NCBI RefSeq assembly: GCF_001659785.1
Contig: NZ_CP015961.1
Location: 1,240,001 to 1,304,000, forward strand
Direction: 5' to 3'
Source: Dietzia timorensis
Lineage (GTDB): Bacteria > Actinomycetota > Actinomycetes > Mycobacteriales > Mycobacteriaceae
DNA length: 64,000 nt
Shown: piece after piece, positions 16,474-24,414 of the stretch
Layout of the letters: the number at the start of each line of letters is the position of its first letter
How positions within the stretch are numbered: the first letter of the stretch is position 1
The notes under the pieces: model-generated
The model's input: the letters and a program-made list of their open reading frames with translations, nothing else
Database searches by the model: none
What the model was told of the DNA's origin: nothing
Program-made: the position numbers and the translations under genes

Positions 16474-16654
16474 TACTCACCCTGGGAAAAGCGGGGTATT
16501 TCACAGGCGATTTCGGAATCCACAGCGGTTGATTTCGTTGCAACCTTTAGGGCCTTGGCGCGCGGGCCGACTTGCCAGAGTCGGAAGGGACCGGCCCGAT
16601 CTCGGGTCGGTGCCCGCGCCCTGAAGGGGCCCCGACCGAGAAGGAACGACGAAA

Positions 16655-17287
16655 ATGATCGTCAACCGCACCCACGCCACCGTCCGCGGCCGCGTCATCA
16701 CCGCCTATCCCATCAACAACACCGCCGGCGGCGACGCCGTGCTCAACTTTCGGCTCGCCGCCAACGAGCGCCAGTTCGATCCCGCCACCAACACGTGGAA
16801 CGACAAGGACACCTTCTACGTGACCGTGAGCTGCTGGGACGGCCTCGCCCGGCGCGCGGCCGCCGTCGCCCTGCGCGGGCAGATGGTCGTCGCGATGGGA
16901 ACGCTCGTCAGCCGCAATTACGAAAAGGAGGGCCAGCGCCGCAGCTACACCGAGCTGCGCGCCCAGCACCTCGCGGTCGACCTTTCGTCGGTGGAAACGG
17001 TCCGCAGCTACACCGGATCCCGCGCCGAGGGCAGCGATGCCGCGCAGGGCGATTCCGGCGAAAACGCCACGGAACGCCCCACCGAGGGGCCTGTCGATTC
17101 CCCTGGAGACTCCGCCTCCGCGACCACCGAGCAGGCGCCAGCGTCACGCATGACGTCGGACCCCGCATCCTCCACGCCTGCCGGGATCGCCGCAGAGGCG
17201 CCGGACTCCGCCGCATCCGATCGGCCGCAGTACGCCACGGCGAGCGCCGGCGGCGACCCTATGGACTCGGGACAGACGCCTTTCTGA
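16655..17287 (+). CDS. ssb: Single-stranded DNA-binding protein
   Basis: A 210-residue SSB. Residues 1-115 form the OB fold: ATVRGRVITAYPINNT, VLNFRLAANERQFD, TFYVTVSCWDGLARRAA and GTLVSRNYEKEGQRRSYTEL. The remaining about 95 residues are a Ser/Ala/Pro/Asp-rich linker ending DSGQTPF, a poor match to the usual acidic D-D-D-I-P-F protein-interaction tip although the terminal P-F is kept. This and its location away from rpsF/rpsR suggest a secondary SSB, as found in other corynebacteria, possibly used in recombination or stress. SD AAGGAACG precedes the ATG. Confidence 0.88.
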   Translation: MIVNRTHATVRGRVITAYPINNTAGGDAVLNFRLAANERQFDPATNTWNDKDTFYVTVSCWDGLARRAAAVALRGQMVVAMGTLVSRNYEKEGQRRSYTELRAQHLAVDLSSVETVRSYTGSRAEGSDAAQGDSGENATERPTEGPVDSPGDSASATTEQAPASRMTSDPASSTPAGIAAEAPDSAASDRPQYATASAGGDPMDSGQTPF

Positions 17288-17290
17288 CGT

Positions 17291-17308
17291 GCCTTCGCAG
17301 GCGAAGGC
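17291..17308 (+). terminator. Hairpin after ssb
   Basis: GCCTTCGC (17291-17298) AG GCGAAGGC (17301-17308) is a perfect short hairpin 3 bp after the ssb stop. There is no T-tract, so termination is probable but not certain. Confidence 0.5.
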
Positions 17309-17456
17309 GTGGAGGCGCCGGGCCCTACGGCCGGGTCCGGCGACCTCTCACCACGAGTTTCTCTGGGAAGCACGTACGATGGGCGTAGTTGCGCACCTGA
17401 TCGTGCGCCTACGAAACGACATGTGAATCCGAAACTCGCAGCTTGTAGAGGGTGCA

Positions 17457-19130
17457 ATGGCTGAATTTATCTACACCATGAAGAAGGTGCGCAAGGCGCA
17501 CGGCGACAAGGTGATCCTTGACGATGTGACGATGGCCTTCTACCCGGGGGCCAAGATTGGTGTGGTCGGGCCGAACGGCGCCGGTAAGTCCTCGATCCTC
17601 AAGATCATGGCCGGCATCGACCAGCCGTCGAACGGTGAGGCCTTCCTCGATCCGGAGGCCACCGTCGGGATCCTTCTGCAGGAGCCGCCGCTCGACGAGG
17701 ACAAGACGGTCAAGGAAAACGTCGAAGAGGGCTTCGGCGACACGATGACCAAGCTCCGCCGGTACAACGAAGTCGCCGAGGAAATGGCGACCGACTACAC
17801 CGACGAGCTCATGGAAGAGATGGGCAAGCTCCAGGAGGAGCTCGACGCCGTCGACGCGTGGGATATCGATTCCCAGATCGAGCAGGCGATGGACGCGCTG
17901 CGTTGCCCGCCGGGCGATTCGGCGGTGACGCACCTGTCCGGTGGCGAGCGCCGCCGCGTCGCGCTGTGTCGCCTGCTGCTGTCGAAGCCGGACCTGCTGC
18001 TCCTCGACGAGCCCACAAACCACCTGGACGCCGAGTCCGTGCTGTGGCTCGAGCAGCACCTCGCGAGCTACCCGGGCGCCGTCCTGGCCGTGACACACGA
18101 CCGCTACTTCCTCGACCACGTCGCGCAGTGGATCTGTGAGGTCGACCGCGGCCAGCTGCACCCGTACGAGGGCAACTACTCCACGTACCTGGAGAAGAAG
18201 GCCGAGCGCCTCGAGGTGCAGGGCAAGAAGGACCAGAAGCTGCAGAAGCGCCTCAAGGACGAGCTCGAGTGGGTGCGCTCGGGCGCGAAGGCTCGCCAGA
18301 CCAAGTCGAAGGCGCGTCTGGCGAAGTACGAGGAGATGGCTGCCGAGGCCGAGAAGATGAAGAAGCTGGACTTCGAGGAAATCCAGATTCCGACTCCGCC
18401 GCGCCTGGGCAACGTCGTCGTCGAGGTCGACAAGCTCGAGAAGGGCTTCGACGGCCGCGTGCTCATCAAGGACCTGTCGTTCACGCTGCCGCGCAACGGC
18501 ATCGTCGGCGTGATCGGCCCGAACGGTGTCGGTAAGACCACGCTGTTCAAGACCATCGTCGGGCTCGAGGAGCCGGACGCCGGCACGGTCAAGGTCGGCG
18601 ACACCGTCAAGCTCAGCTACGTCGACCAGGGCCGCGCGAACATCGACTCGGAGAAGTCGGTGTGGGAGATCGTCTCCGAGGGCAACGACTACATCGAGGT
18701 CGGCCAGAACGAGATGCCGTCTCGCGCCTACGTCTCCGCGTTCGGTTTCAAGGGCCCGGACCAGCAGAAGAAGGCCGGCGTCCTCTCCGGCGGTGAGCGT
18801 AACCGCCTCAACCTCGCGCTCACGCTCAAGGAGGGCGGCAACCTGATCCTCCTCGATGAGCCGACTAACGACCTCGACGTCGAGACCCTCGGCTCGCTGG
18901 AGAACGCGCTCACCGACTTCCCGGGCTGCGCCGTGGTCATCTCCCACGACCGCTGGTTCCTCGACCGCACCTGTACCCACATTCTCGCGTGGGAGGGCAA
19001 CGTCGAAGAGGGCCAGTGGTACTGGTACGAAGGCAACTTCGAAGGCTACGAGGCCAACAAGGTCGAGCGCCTCGGCCAGGAGGCGGCGCGCCCGCACCGC
19101 GTCACCCACCGTCGCCTCACGCGCGGCTAG
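17457..19130 (+). CDS. ettA: Energy-dependent translational throttle EttA (ABC-F)
   Basis: At 557 residues this matches EttA in length. There are two ABC domains without membrane segments. Domain 1 has Walker A GPNGAGKSS (about 39-47), signature LSGGERRR and LLLLDEPTNHLD; domain 2 has GPNGVGKTT, LSGGERNR and LILLDEPTNDLD. Between them lies the charged P-site-tRNA-interaction linker (LKDELEWVRSGAKARQTKSK). EttA binds the ribosomal E site and gates the first peptide bond according to ATP/ADP ratio. It is a highly conserved housekeeping gene in this chromosomal context. A SD-poor leader (TAGAGGGTGCA) precedes the ATG. A bidirectional terminator follows at 19156-19195. Confidence 0.96.
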   Translation: MAEFIYTMKKVRKAHGDKVILDDVTMAFYPGAKIGVVGPNGAGKSSILKIMAGIDQPSNGEAFLDPEATVGILLQEPPLDEDKTVKENVEEGFGDTMTKLRRYNEVAEEMATDYTDELMEEMGKLQEELDAVDAWDIDSQIEQAMDALRCPPGDSAVTHLSGGERRRVALCRLLLSKPDLLLLDEPTNHLDAESVLWLEQHLASYPGAVLAVTHDRYFLDHVAQWICEVDRGQLHPYEGNYSTYLEKKAERLEVQGKKDQKLQKRLKDELEWVRSGAKARQTKSKARLAKYEEMAAEAEKMKKLDFEEIQIPTPPRLGNVVVEVDKLEKGFDGRVLIKDLSFTLPRNGIVGVIGPNGVGKTTLFKTIVGLEEPDAGTVKVGDTVKLSYVDQGRANIDSEKSVWEIVSEGNDYIEVGQNEMPSRAYVSAFGFKGPDQQKKAGVLSGGERNRLNLALTLKEGGNLILLDEPTNDLDVETLGSLENALTDFPGCAVVISHDRWFLDRTCTHILAWEGNVEEGQWYWYEGNFEGYEANKVERLGQEAARPHRVTHRRLTRG

Positions 19131-19155
19131 AAAAGCCCCGCCAGAGCACGAAAAA

Positions 19156-19195
19156 TGCCCCGGTGGCCCATCGAACTCGATGGGCCACCGGGGCA
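19156..19195. terminator. Bidirectional terminator between ettA and the dicarboxylate symporter
   Basis: Perfect 19-bp arms (19156-19174 and 19177-19195) with a minimal loop. AAAAA precedes the stem, giving TTTTT after it on the minus strand, so it is a canonical terminator for the minus-strand symporter gene and a stop for ettA. Confidence 0.92.
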
Positions 19196-19228
19196 CTGCT
19201 CTATCTGGCTGAGAGCGTGCGGCCTTCG

Positions 19229-20686
19229 CTAGTGAGCCGCAGTGGCGTTTGGCACCCGGGCGCCCGACGTAACCAGCTCGGCCGTCGGCTCCGGGGCGGC
19301 GGTGGAGCGGGCAACGTCTGCAGGTGCGCCGTCTTCGCCGTGGCCGTCGTCGATGAGCTGGGCTTCGTCGAAGGGGTTATTGCCGGAGAGCACGTCGGTG
19401 ACCTGATCCCGGTCGATGGTTCCCGTCCATGAACCGACGAGGATCGTGGCGACGGCATTGCCCGAGAAGTTGGTGACCGCCCTGGCCTCGGACATGAACC
19501 GGTCGATGCCGACGATCATGCCCACGCCGTCCAGCATCTCGGGGCGGTGTGCCTGCAGGCCGCCGGCGAGAGTTGCCAGACCGGCGCCCGACACGCCTGC
19601 GGCGCCCTTCGACGCGATGATCATGAACGCCAGCAGTCCGAGCTGCTCGGTCAGCGCCAGCGGATCGCCCATGGCGTCGGCGATAAAGATCGACGCCATC
19701 GTCAGGTAGATCGCTGTGCCGTCGAGATTGAACGAGTATCCGGTCGGGACGACCACGCCTACTGTCGTCTTCTCCACACCGAGGTGCTCCATCTTTGCAA
19801 TCAGTCGGGGCAGCGCCGACTCGGACGACGAGGTGGCGAAGATGAGCAGGTACTCGCGGGCCAGGTACTTGACGAGCGAGAAGATCGATACGCCGGTCGC
19901 GAAGCGTAGGAGGGTGCCGAGGATGCCGAACACGAAGATCACGCACGTGAGGTAGAAGGCGAGCATCAACACGATGAGCTGGCCCACGGCGGCCCAGCCA
20001 GTCTGGCCGACGACGTTGGCGATCGCTCCGAACGCGCCGATGGGTGCGATCCACAGGATCATCACGAGGACCTTGAATACGAGCTTCTGCAGGTGCCCGA
20101 TCACCTCGACGATCGACTCGCCCGTCTTGCCGAGCCCCTGGAGTGCGAACCCGACGAGCAGAGCGACGAACAATGCCTGGAGCACGCTCCCGCTCGTCAG
20201 CGCGGAAAACAGCGAGTCGGGGATGATCGACTGAATGAATTCGAGGGTGCCGCCGGCCTCGTGGGCTTCCTCGGCGAGCTCGGCTCCCTTGCCGGAGCCG
20301 GACTGGATGTTGAGTCCTTCTCCCGGCTGGATGAGGTTGCCGACGAGGAGCCCGATTCCGAGCGCGAGGGTCGACATGGCGATGAAGTAACCGAAGGCGA
20401 GGCCTCCCACCCTTCCGACCGTCGACGCGCTGCGCACCGAACCGATGCCCAGCACGATGGTGCAGAAAATGACCGGCGCGATCATCATCTTGATGAGGCC
20501 GATAAATAGCGTTCCCAGGATGCCGAGGCTCTTGCCGACCTCGGGTGCGAGGAGCCCGACGGCTGTGCCGGCGAACACGGCGATGATCACCGCGATGTAG
20601 AGCCAATGCGTGCGGTCTACCTTCTTCGCCGGCGCGGGCGGGGACGCCTCGCTCGCCGAACTCGATGACCGATTTCCGAATGTCAT
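19229..20686 (-). CDS. dctA: Dicarboxylate/amino acid:cation symporter (DctA/GltP family)
   Basis: A 485-residue DAACS-family carrier. The serine-rich reentrant loop appears as IFATSSSESALPRLIAKM. The TM7/TM8 signatures are VPTGYSFNLDGTAIYLTMAS and SKGAAGVSGAGLATLAGGL, with GIDRFMSEARAVTNFSGNA near the end. Those motifs distinguish C4-dicarboxylate/glutamate carriers. The divergent CitA/CitB-like two-component genes strongly suggest C4-dicarboxylate or a related acid as substrate, transported with H+ or Na+. A GlxR-like site at 20762-20777 lies in the shared promoter region, fitting carbon-source control. The C-terminal 50 residues are variable and charged. The symbol is by family; substrate not proven. 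Confidence 0.85.
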   Translation of the reverse strand: MTFGNRSSSSASEASPPAPAKKVDRTHWLYIAVIIAVFAGTAVGLLAPEVGKSLGILGTLFIGLIKMMIAPVIFCTIVLGIGSVRSASTVGRVGGLAFGYFIAMSTLALGIGLLVGNLIQPGEGLNIQSGSGKGAELAEEAHEAGGTLEFIQSIIPDSLFSALTSGSVLQALFVALLVGFALQGLGKTGESIVEVIGHLQKLVFKVLVMILWIAPIGAFGAIANVVGQTGWAAVGQLIVLMLAFYLTCVIFVFGILGTLLRFATGVSIFSLVKYLAREYLLIFATSSSESALPRLIAKMEHLGVEKTTVGVVVPTGYSFNLDGTAIYLTMASIFIADAMGDPLALTEQLGLLAFMIIASKGAAGVSGAGLATLAGGLQAHRPEMLDGVGMIVGIDRFMSEARAVTNFSGNAVATILVGSWTGTIDRDQVTDVLSGNNPFDEAQLIDDGHGEDGAPADVARSTAAPEPTAELVTSGARVPNATAAH

Positions 20687-20761
20687 TGTGCCGAACCTTT
20701 CGTGTCGCCCCGGGATTACGGGCTTGACGGAACTGACCTTCGAGTAAATAGTGGAGCCTCC

Positions 20762-20777
20762 AGTGACCTAGGTCACC
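20762..20777. promoter_or_regulatory. GlxR (CRP-type) binding site candidate
   Basis: AGTGACCTAGGTCACC contains the perfect palindrome GTGACCTAGGTCAC and matches the corynebacterial GlxR consensus TGTGAnnTAnnTCACA at every specified position except the two outermost. It lies between dctA and the divergent kinase gene (intergenic 20687-20895). Confidence 0.72.
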
Positions 20778-20895
20778 CTTGAGTTCATTTCGTTCACGTA
20801 GCGAACACAACGCGGGGCACACGCGAGTTCGCCGAGCCTTTGGTCCGGGCGGCCAAACGCCGGGGGTTAATATTCGATGCGTCAGGGAGGTGAAG

Positions 20896-22485
20896 ATGAG
20901 CAGAATCGCGCCGCGCACGCTCGCCAGCCAGGTGGTGGCGCTGGTGCTTGTCGTGGTCGCGGCCATCGTCGTCATCGGCAGCGTGCTCGCGCTGTGGGAC
21001 GCGCGCCTGACGGGAGACCGCACCGCCCGCGAGACGGAAAAGGCTCTGGCCATCGGCATCGCCCGAGCCCCCTCGACGGCGGATGCCCTCGCGACCGACG
21101 ATCCCACAGAGATCCTGCAGCCGATGACGGAGGCGATCCGCGCGGACACGGGGATCGCGTTCATCACGATCATGGCGCCCGACGGCGAACGATTCACCCA
21201 CACCTACCCGGAGAAAATCGGACTGCGCTACCTCGGCTCTACAAAAGAAGCGCTCGAGGGGCACATTCACACCGAAACCTACACCGGCACTCTCGGCCCG
21301 TCCGTGCGCACCATCGTTCCTGTGCGTGATGGCCGCGGCGAGATCGTCGGCATGGTGTCGGTCGGGGTCACCGAGGACACCCTCATGAACGAGTGGCTCG
21401 GCAGGCTACCGATCGTTCTCGCCATCGCGCTGAGCGCACTTGCCACCGCCGGCGTCGGGCTGTGGTGGGTACGGCGGCGGATCCTGCAGGCCACCGGCGG
21501 GCTGGCGCCGGGCGACCTGCGCCTCATGTACGACCATCATGACGCCGTACTCCACTCCATCAAAGAGGGCGTGATCGTCGTGCGCGACGGACATCCGGCA
21601 CTGGTCAACGATGAGGCCAAACGGCTGCTGGGCAACGATGCCGCGGGCTTCACGGGCGCGGACGTACCGGAATCATTCCTTGGCGAGGAGCGATTCGAAG
21701 ACATGCTCTACGCCGGTGGCGGCCGCGTGCTCGTGGTCAATAAGGTGCGCGTCGACGGCGACCGGGACGCCGCCGTCCTCACGCTGCGCGACCAGACCGA
21801 GCTGTCGGAGGCGACGGGGGAGCTCGATTCGATGACCCACTTCGCCGAGGCGCTCAGGTCGCAGGCACACGAATCGGCGAACAGGCTCCACACCATCGTC
21901 GCGCTCATCGAGATGGGCCGGGGCGAGGAGGCCGCGCAGCTGGCGACGACCGACCTCGCGCTGTCTCAGCAGCTCATCGACCGGATGAGCCAGTCGATCG
22001 CCGAACCCGCGCTCGTGGCGATGCTGCTCGGCAAGACCTCGCAGGCGGCCGAGCGCGGGATCGAGCTCACCGTCACCGACGAGTCCGAGCTCGGCGACGA
22101 CGTCGCCGGCCTGCTCACCGCGCAGGAGATGGTGACGGTGGTCGGCAACCTCGTCGATAATGCCCTCGACGCATGCGATCCTGCCGACCCCTGGGTCGAG
22201 GTCACCATCACCGGCGAGGCAGGAGGCGTGCACATCGAGATCGCCGACAGCGGCCCCGGGATGGACCCGGAACTCCTTGCACGCGCGCAGGAACGCGGAT
22301 TCTCCACGAAGGCCGGGGGAGACGAACGCGGGCGCGGACTCGGATTGGCACTGGTGGCGCAGGTGCTCCGACGTCATAACGGGACATTGACGGCGCACGC
22401 CACCTACGGCTCGGTCGTGGTGGCGCAGATCCCCGGGCGGCCGGCCGAACCTGCACGCGGGGGAGCGGAAGGAGACCGAACGTGA
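20896..22485 (+). CDS. CitA/DcuS-type sensor histidine kinase
   Basis: From the ATG at 20896 (SD AGGGAGGTGA) the protein is 529 residues. It has TM1 at about residues 13-33 and an extracytoplasmic PAS-like sensor domain (about 40-175) containing the CitA/DcuS-type TYPEKIGLRYLGSTKEALEG and VPVRDGRGEIVGMVSVGV. TM2 is LPIVLAIALSALATAGVGLWWV read in two pieces near 178-199. A cytoplasmic PAS follows, with an H-box LRSQAHESANRLHTIVALIE, and a HATPase domain (VGNLVDNALDACD N-box; DSGPGM and GRGLGLALV G-boxes). This family senses citrate or C4-dicarboxylates. It overlaps the response regulator by 4 nt and is divergent from dctA, its probable target. Confidence 0.9.
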   Translation: MSRIAPRTLASQVVALVLVVVAAIVVIGSVLALWDARLTGDRTARETEKALAIGIARAPSTADALATDDPTEILQPMTEAIRADTGIAFITIMAPDGERFTHTYPEKIGLRYLGSTKEALEGHIHTETYTGTLGPSVRTIVPVRDGRGEIVGMVSVGVTEDTLMNEWLGRLPIVLAIALSALATAGVGLWWVRRRILQATGGLAPGDLRLMYDHHDAVLHSIKEGVIVVRDGHPALVNDEAKRLLGNDAAGFTGADVPESFLGEERFEDMLYAGGGRVLVVNKVRVDGDRDAAVLTLRDQTELSEATGELDSMTHFAEALRSQAHESANRLHTIVALIEMGRGEEAAQLATTDLALSQQLIDRMSQSIAEPALVAMLLGKTSQAAERGIELTVTDESELGDDVAGLLTAQEMVTVVGNLVDNALDACDPADPWVEVTITGEAGGVHIEIADSGPGMDPELLARAQERGFSTKAGGDERGRGLGLALVAQVLRRHNGTLTAHATYGSVVVAQIPGRPAEPARGGAEGDRT

Positions 22486-23180
22486 CGACGAGGGTGCTGA
22501 TCGTCGAGGACGAACCGCTCATCGCCGAATCGCACAGGGAATACCTGTCGCGGCTCGGCGGATTCGAGGTCGTCGCGCACGCGCGTGGCGGGCAGGAGGC
22601 CATGCGCGCGCTCGCCGGGGCCGCCGAATCGGGTGCGCCCGTGGATCTCGTGCTGCTCGACCTCGGGCTGCCCGATGCGCGGGGCGTGGACCTTGCCGCC
22701 GCGATGTCCGGGGTTCAGCCGGTGCCGGACATCATCGCGATCACAGCGCAGCGCGATCTTGCGACCGTGCGCAGCGCGATGTCCCACGGGGTGCTGTTGT
22801 ATCTGCTCAAACCGTTCAATTTCTCCGCGTTCAGCGAGAAGATCCGGCAGTACGAGCGCTACCGTGACGCGCTGGACCCGGCCGGCGACGCGGTGAGCCA
22901 GCGGGACGTCGACCGCGCGCTGGCCGAGCTCCGCTCCGCCGACACCAAGCGGCCGACGCACAAGGGCGCCGCCCCCGGCACCGAGGACGCCGTGGCCAGA
23001 ACGGTGCGCGATTCGGAGAGCGGACTCACCGCGAGTGAGGTGGCTGGTTTGCTCGGCAGCTCGCGCGTGACCGCGTGGCGGTATCTCGAGCGCCTCGCCG
23101 ACGACGGCACGGTCCGCCGGCATACCGAATACGGAACGACCGGGCGACCCCAGATCCGCTACGAATGGCGCACACGCTAG
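22482..23180 (+). CDS. CitB/DcuR-type response regulator
   Basis: A 232-residue two-domain regulator. The receiver is residues 1-120: acidic pair EDEP near 9-12, phospho-acceptor Asp about 60 in LVLLDLGLPDARG, and the conserved Lys in LLYLLKPFNFSAF. The C-terminal HTH (about 175-225) reads LTASEVAGLLGSSRVTAWRYLE and RRHTEYGTTGRPQIRYEW, the DpiA/DcuR-like arrangement. The GTG start overlaps the kinase TGA (GTGA). It probably activates dctA transcription in response to the kinase ligand, by analogy with DctSR/DcuSR systems. Confidence 0.9.
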   Translation: MTTRVLIVEDEPLIAESHREYLSRLGGFEVVAHARGGQEAMRALAGAAESGAPVDLVLLDLGLPDARGVDLAAAMSGVQPVPDIIAITAQRDLATVRSAMSHGVLLYLLKPFNFSAFSEKIRQYERYRDALDPAGDAVSQRDVDRALAELRSADTKRPTHKGAAPGTEDAVARTVRDSESGLTASEVAGLLGSSRVTAWRYLERLADDGTVRRHTEYGTTGRPQIRYEWRTR

Positions 23181-23260
23181 TCGCCAGTCGTCGGCGGTAC
23201 GCTGGAGGCAGTGCCGGGCGACGGGCTCGGACACCGACGGCGACGGGAGCGTAGGCAGGC

Positions 23261-23698
23261 ATGGACGCAGAGGTTTTCGAAACGACGGTGCCGCTTCGCT
23301 GGTCGGATCAAGACCTCAATCGCCATGTCAACCACGCGCGGATCATCACGCTGCTCGAAGAGGCTCGGATCCCGTGGCTGTTCACGCCCGGCCTGCCCAC
23401 CGAGTCGCTCGGCCACGGCGCGGTGATGACCGACATGTCCGTGCAGTATCGCGGACAGGTGATGCACGCGCCAGGGCCGGTCACGGTACGGATGTGGGTC
23501 ACCGAGCTGCGTGCGGCGTATTTCCGGTCTTCCTACGAACTGCGCAACGCCGACACCCCGCAGGATCGCCCGGCGGAGGTGACGTGCCAGTGCACCATCG
23601 CCGCCTTCGACTTGGAGACCCAGCGCCCGCGGCGCCTGCCGAAGCCGGCCCGCGACTACCTGCGCACCTTCCTGCACCAGGAGGCGGACGAGGGATGA
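23261..23698 (+). CDS. Acyl-CoA thioesterase (4HBT hot-dog fold)
   Basis: A 145-residue hot-dog thioesterase of the FadM/YbgC type. TTVPLRWSDQDLNRHVNHARI holds the characteristic D-x-D/Q-x-x-x-H-V-N-x-x-x active-site motif, followed by the hot-dog helix LLEEARIPWLF and strands VMTDMSVQYRGQVM and PVTVRMWVTELRAAYFRSSYE. It hydrolyses an acyl-CoA of unknown chain. Its stop overlaps the next ATG (ATGA), so it is translationally coupled to an uncharacterised gene and then to a DNA methyltransferase. Confidence 0.9.
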   Translation: MDAEVFETTVPLRWSDQDLNRHVNHARIITLLEEARIPWLFTPGLPTESLGHGAVMTDMSVQYRGQVMHAPGPVTVRMWVTELRAAYFRSSYELRNADTPQDRPAEVTCQCTIAAFDLETQRPRRLPKPARDYLRTFLHQEADEG

Positions 23699-24414
23699 CG
23701 CTTCCGAGCTTCGGCCCGCCGACCAACTGGATCGAGGTTCCAGGCGCGAACGATCGCCGCGACGTCGAGAACTTCCTCGGCCGGGTGCGCAAAATGGACG
23801 AATCCGCGGCCGTGCGCATCGTCGACACCGGTGGCGCGCTGCGCTTCTGGGCGCGCACGCCGTTCGGCCCGCTGGGCACGCGCGTCGTCGTCGGCAGCGC
23901 AAGCGCACCCGATCAGATCGTCCTCGCGCACGCCCTAGCTCTCAACCCGGACACCGACGGGCGGATCGACCTCGGATACCTCATGCCGTCCGCGTGGCAG
24001 GGAATGCTGCCGCCGCCGGGTGGGTTCGTGCAGATCGAACTCGTCGGCGCGCAGGAAATACTCGACCTCGCCCGGCGCGGCAGAGATGTCGCCGCTGACG
24101 AATCCGGGCCCCTCGGCGTCGCGCCGTCGTTGCTCGACCAGGATGTGATCTCGATCAATCCCGATGCCGCCGGCGGCGCTACAGGCGGCGATGACGGCGG
24201 GGAAGGCGACGCCGGCGAGGCGGCCGCGACCGCGGTGAAGATGCACACCGTTTTCGCCCTCACCGGGCTCGGATTCGTGCCGTCCCGCGCGGGCACAGCG
24301 CCCGCGGGGGAGAAGGTCCGCGTGTCCGTCCGGGGGCCGTGGGTGCGCCTCGACGGCCGCTTCGGCAGCGTCTACCACCGCCCCGAATCCCTGCCGCTGA
24401 ACGTGGTGCGATGA
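23695..24414 (+). CDS. Conserved protein of unknown function, coupled to thioesterase and methyltransferase
   Basis: The ATG at 23695 overlaps the thioesterase stop, and the TGA overlaps the methyltransferase ATG, giving a 239-residue product. I do not recognise the family. Visible features are NWIEVPGANDRRDVENFLGRV near the start, a VRIVDTGGALRFWARTPFGP strand region and a DGRIDLGYLMPSAWQGM stretch. An Ala/Gly/Asp-rich low-complexity linker (about residues 160-185, GGATGGDDGGEGDAG) follows, then a basic C-terminal part with KVRVSVRGPWVRLDGRFGS. No signal peptide or membrane helix. Start and stop overlaps show it is a true gene of a three-gene operon. Confidence 0.8.
   Translation: MTLPSFGPPTNWIEVPGANDRRDVENFLGRVRKMDESAAVRIVDTGGALRFWARTPFGPLGTRVVVGSASAPDQIVLAHALALNPDTDGRIDLGYLMPSAWQGMLPPPGGFVQIELVGAQEILDLARRGRDVAADESGPLGVAPSLLDQDVISINPDAAGGATGGDDGGEGDAGEAAATAVKMHTVFALTGLGFVPSRAGTAPAGEKVRVSVRGPWVRLDGRFGSVYHRPESLPLNVVR

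Noticed and set aside
17409-19196. 595-codon minus-strand ORF opposite ettA
   Set aside because: Long antisense frames are expected in GC-rich genes. It has no domain and ettA is unambiguous.
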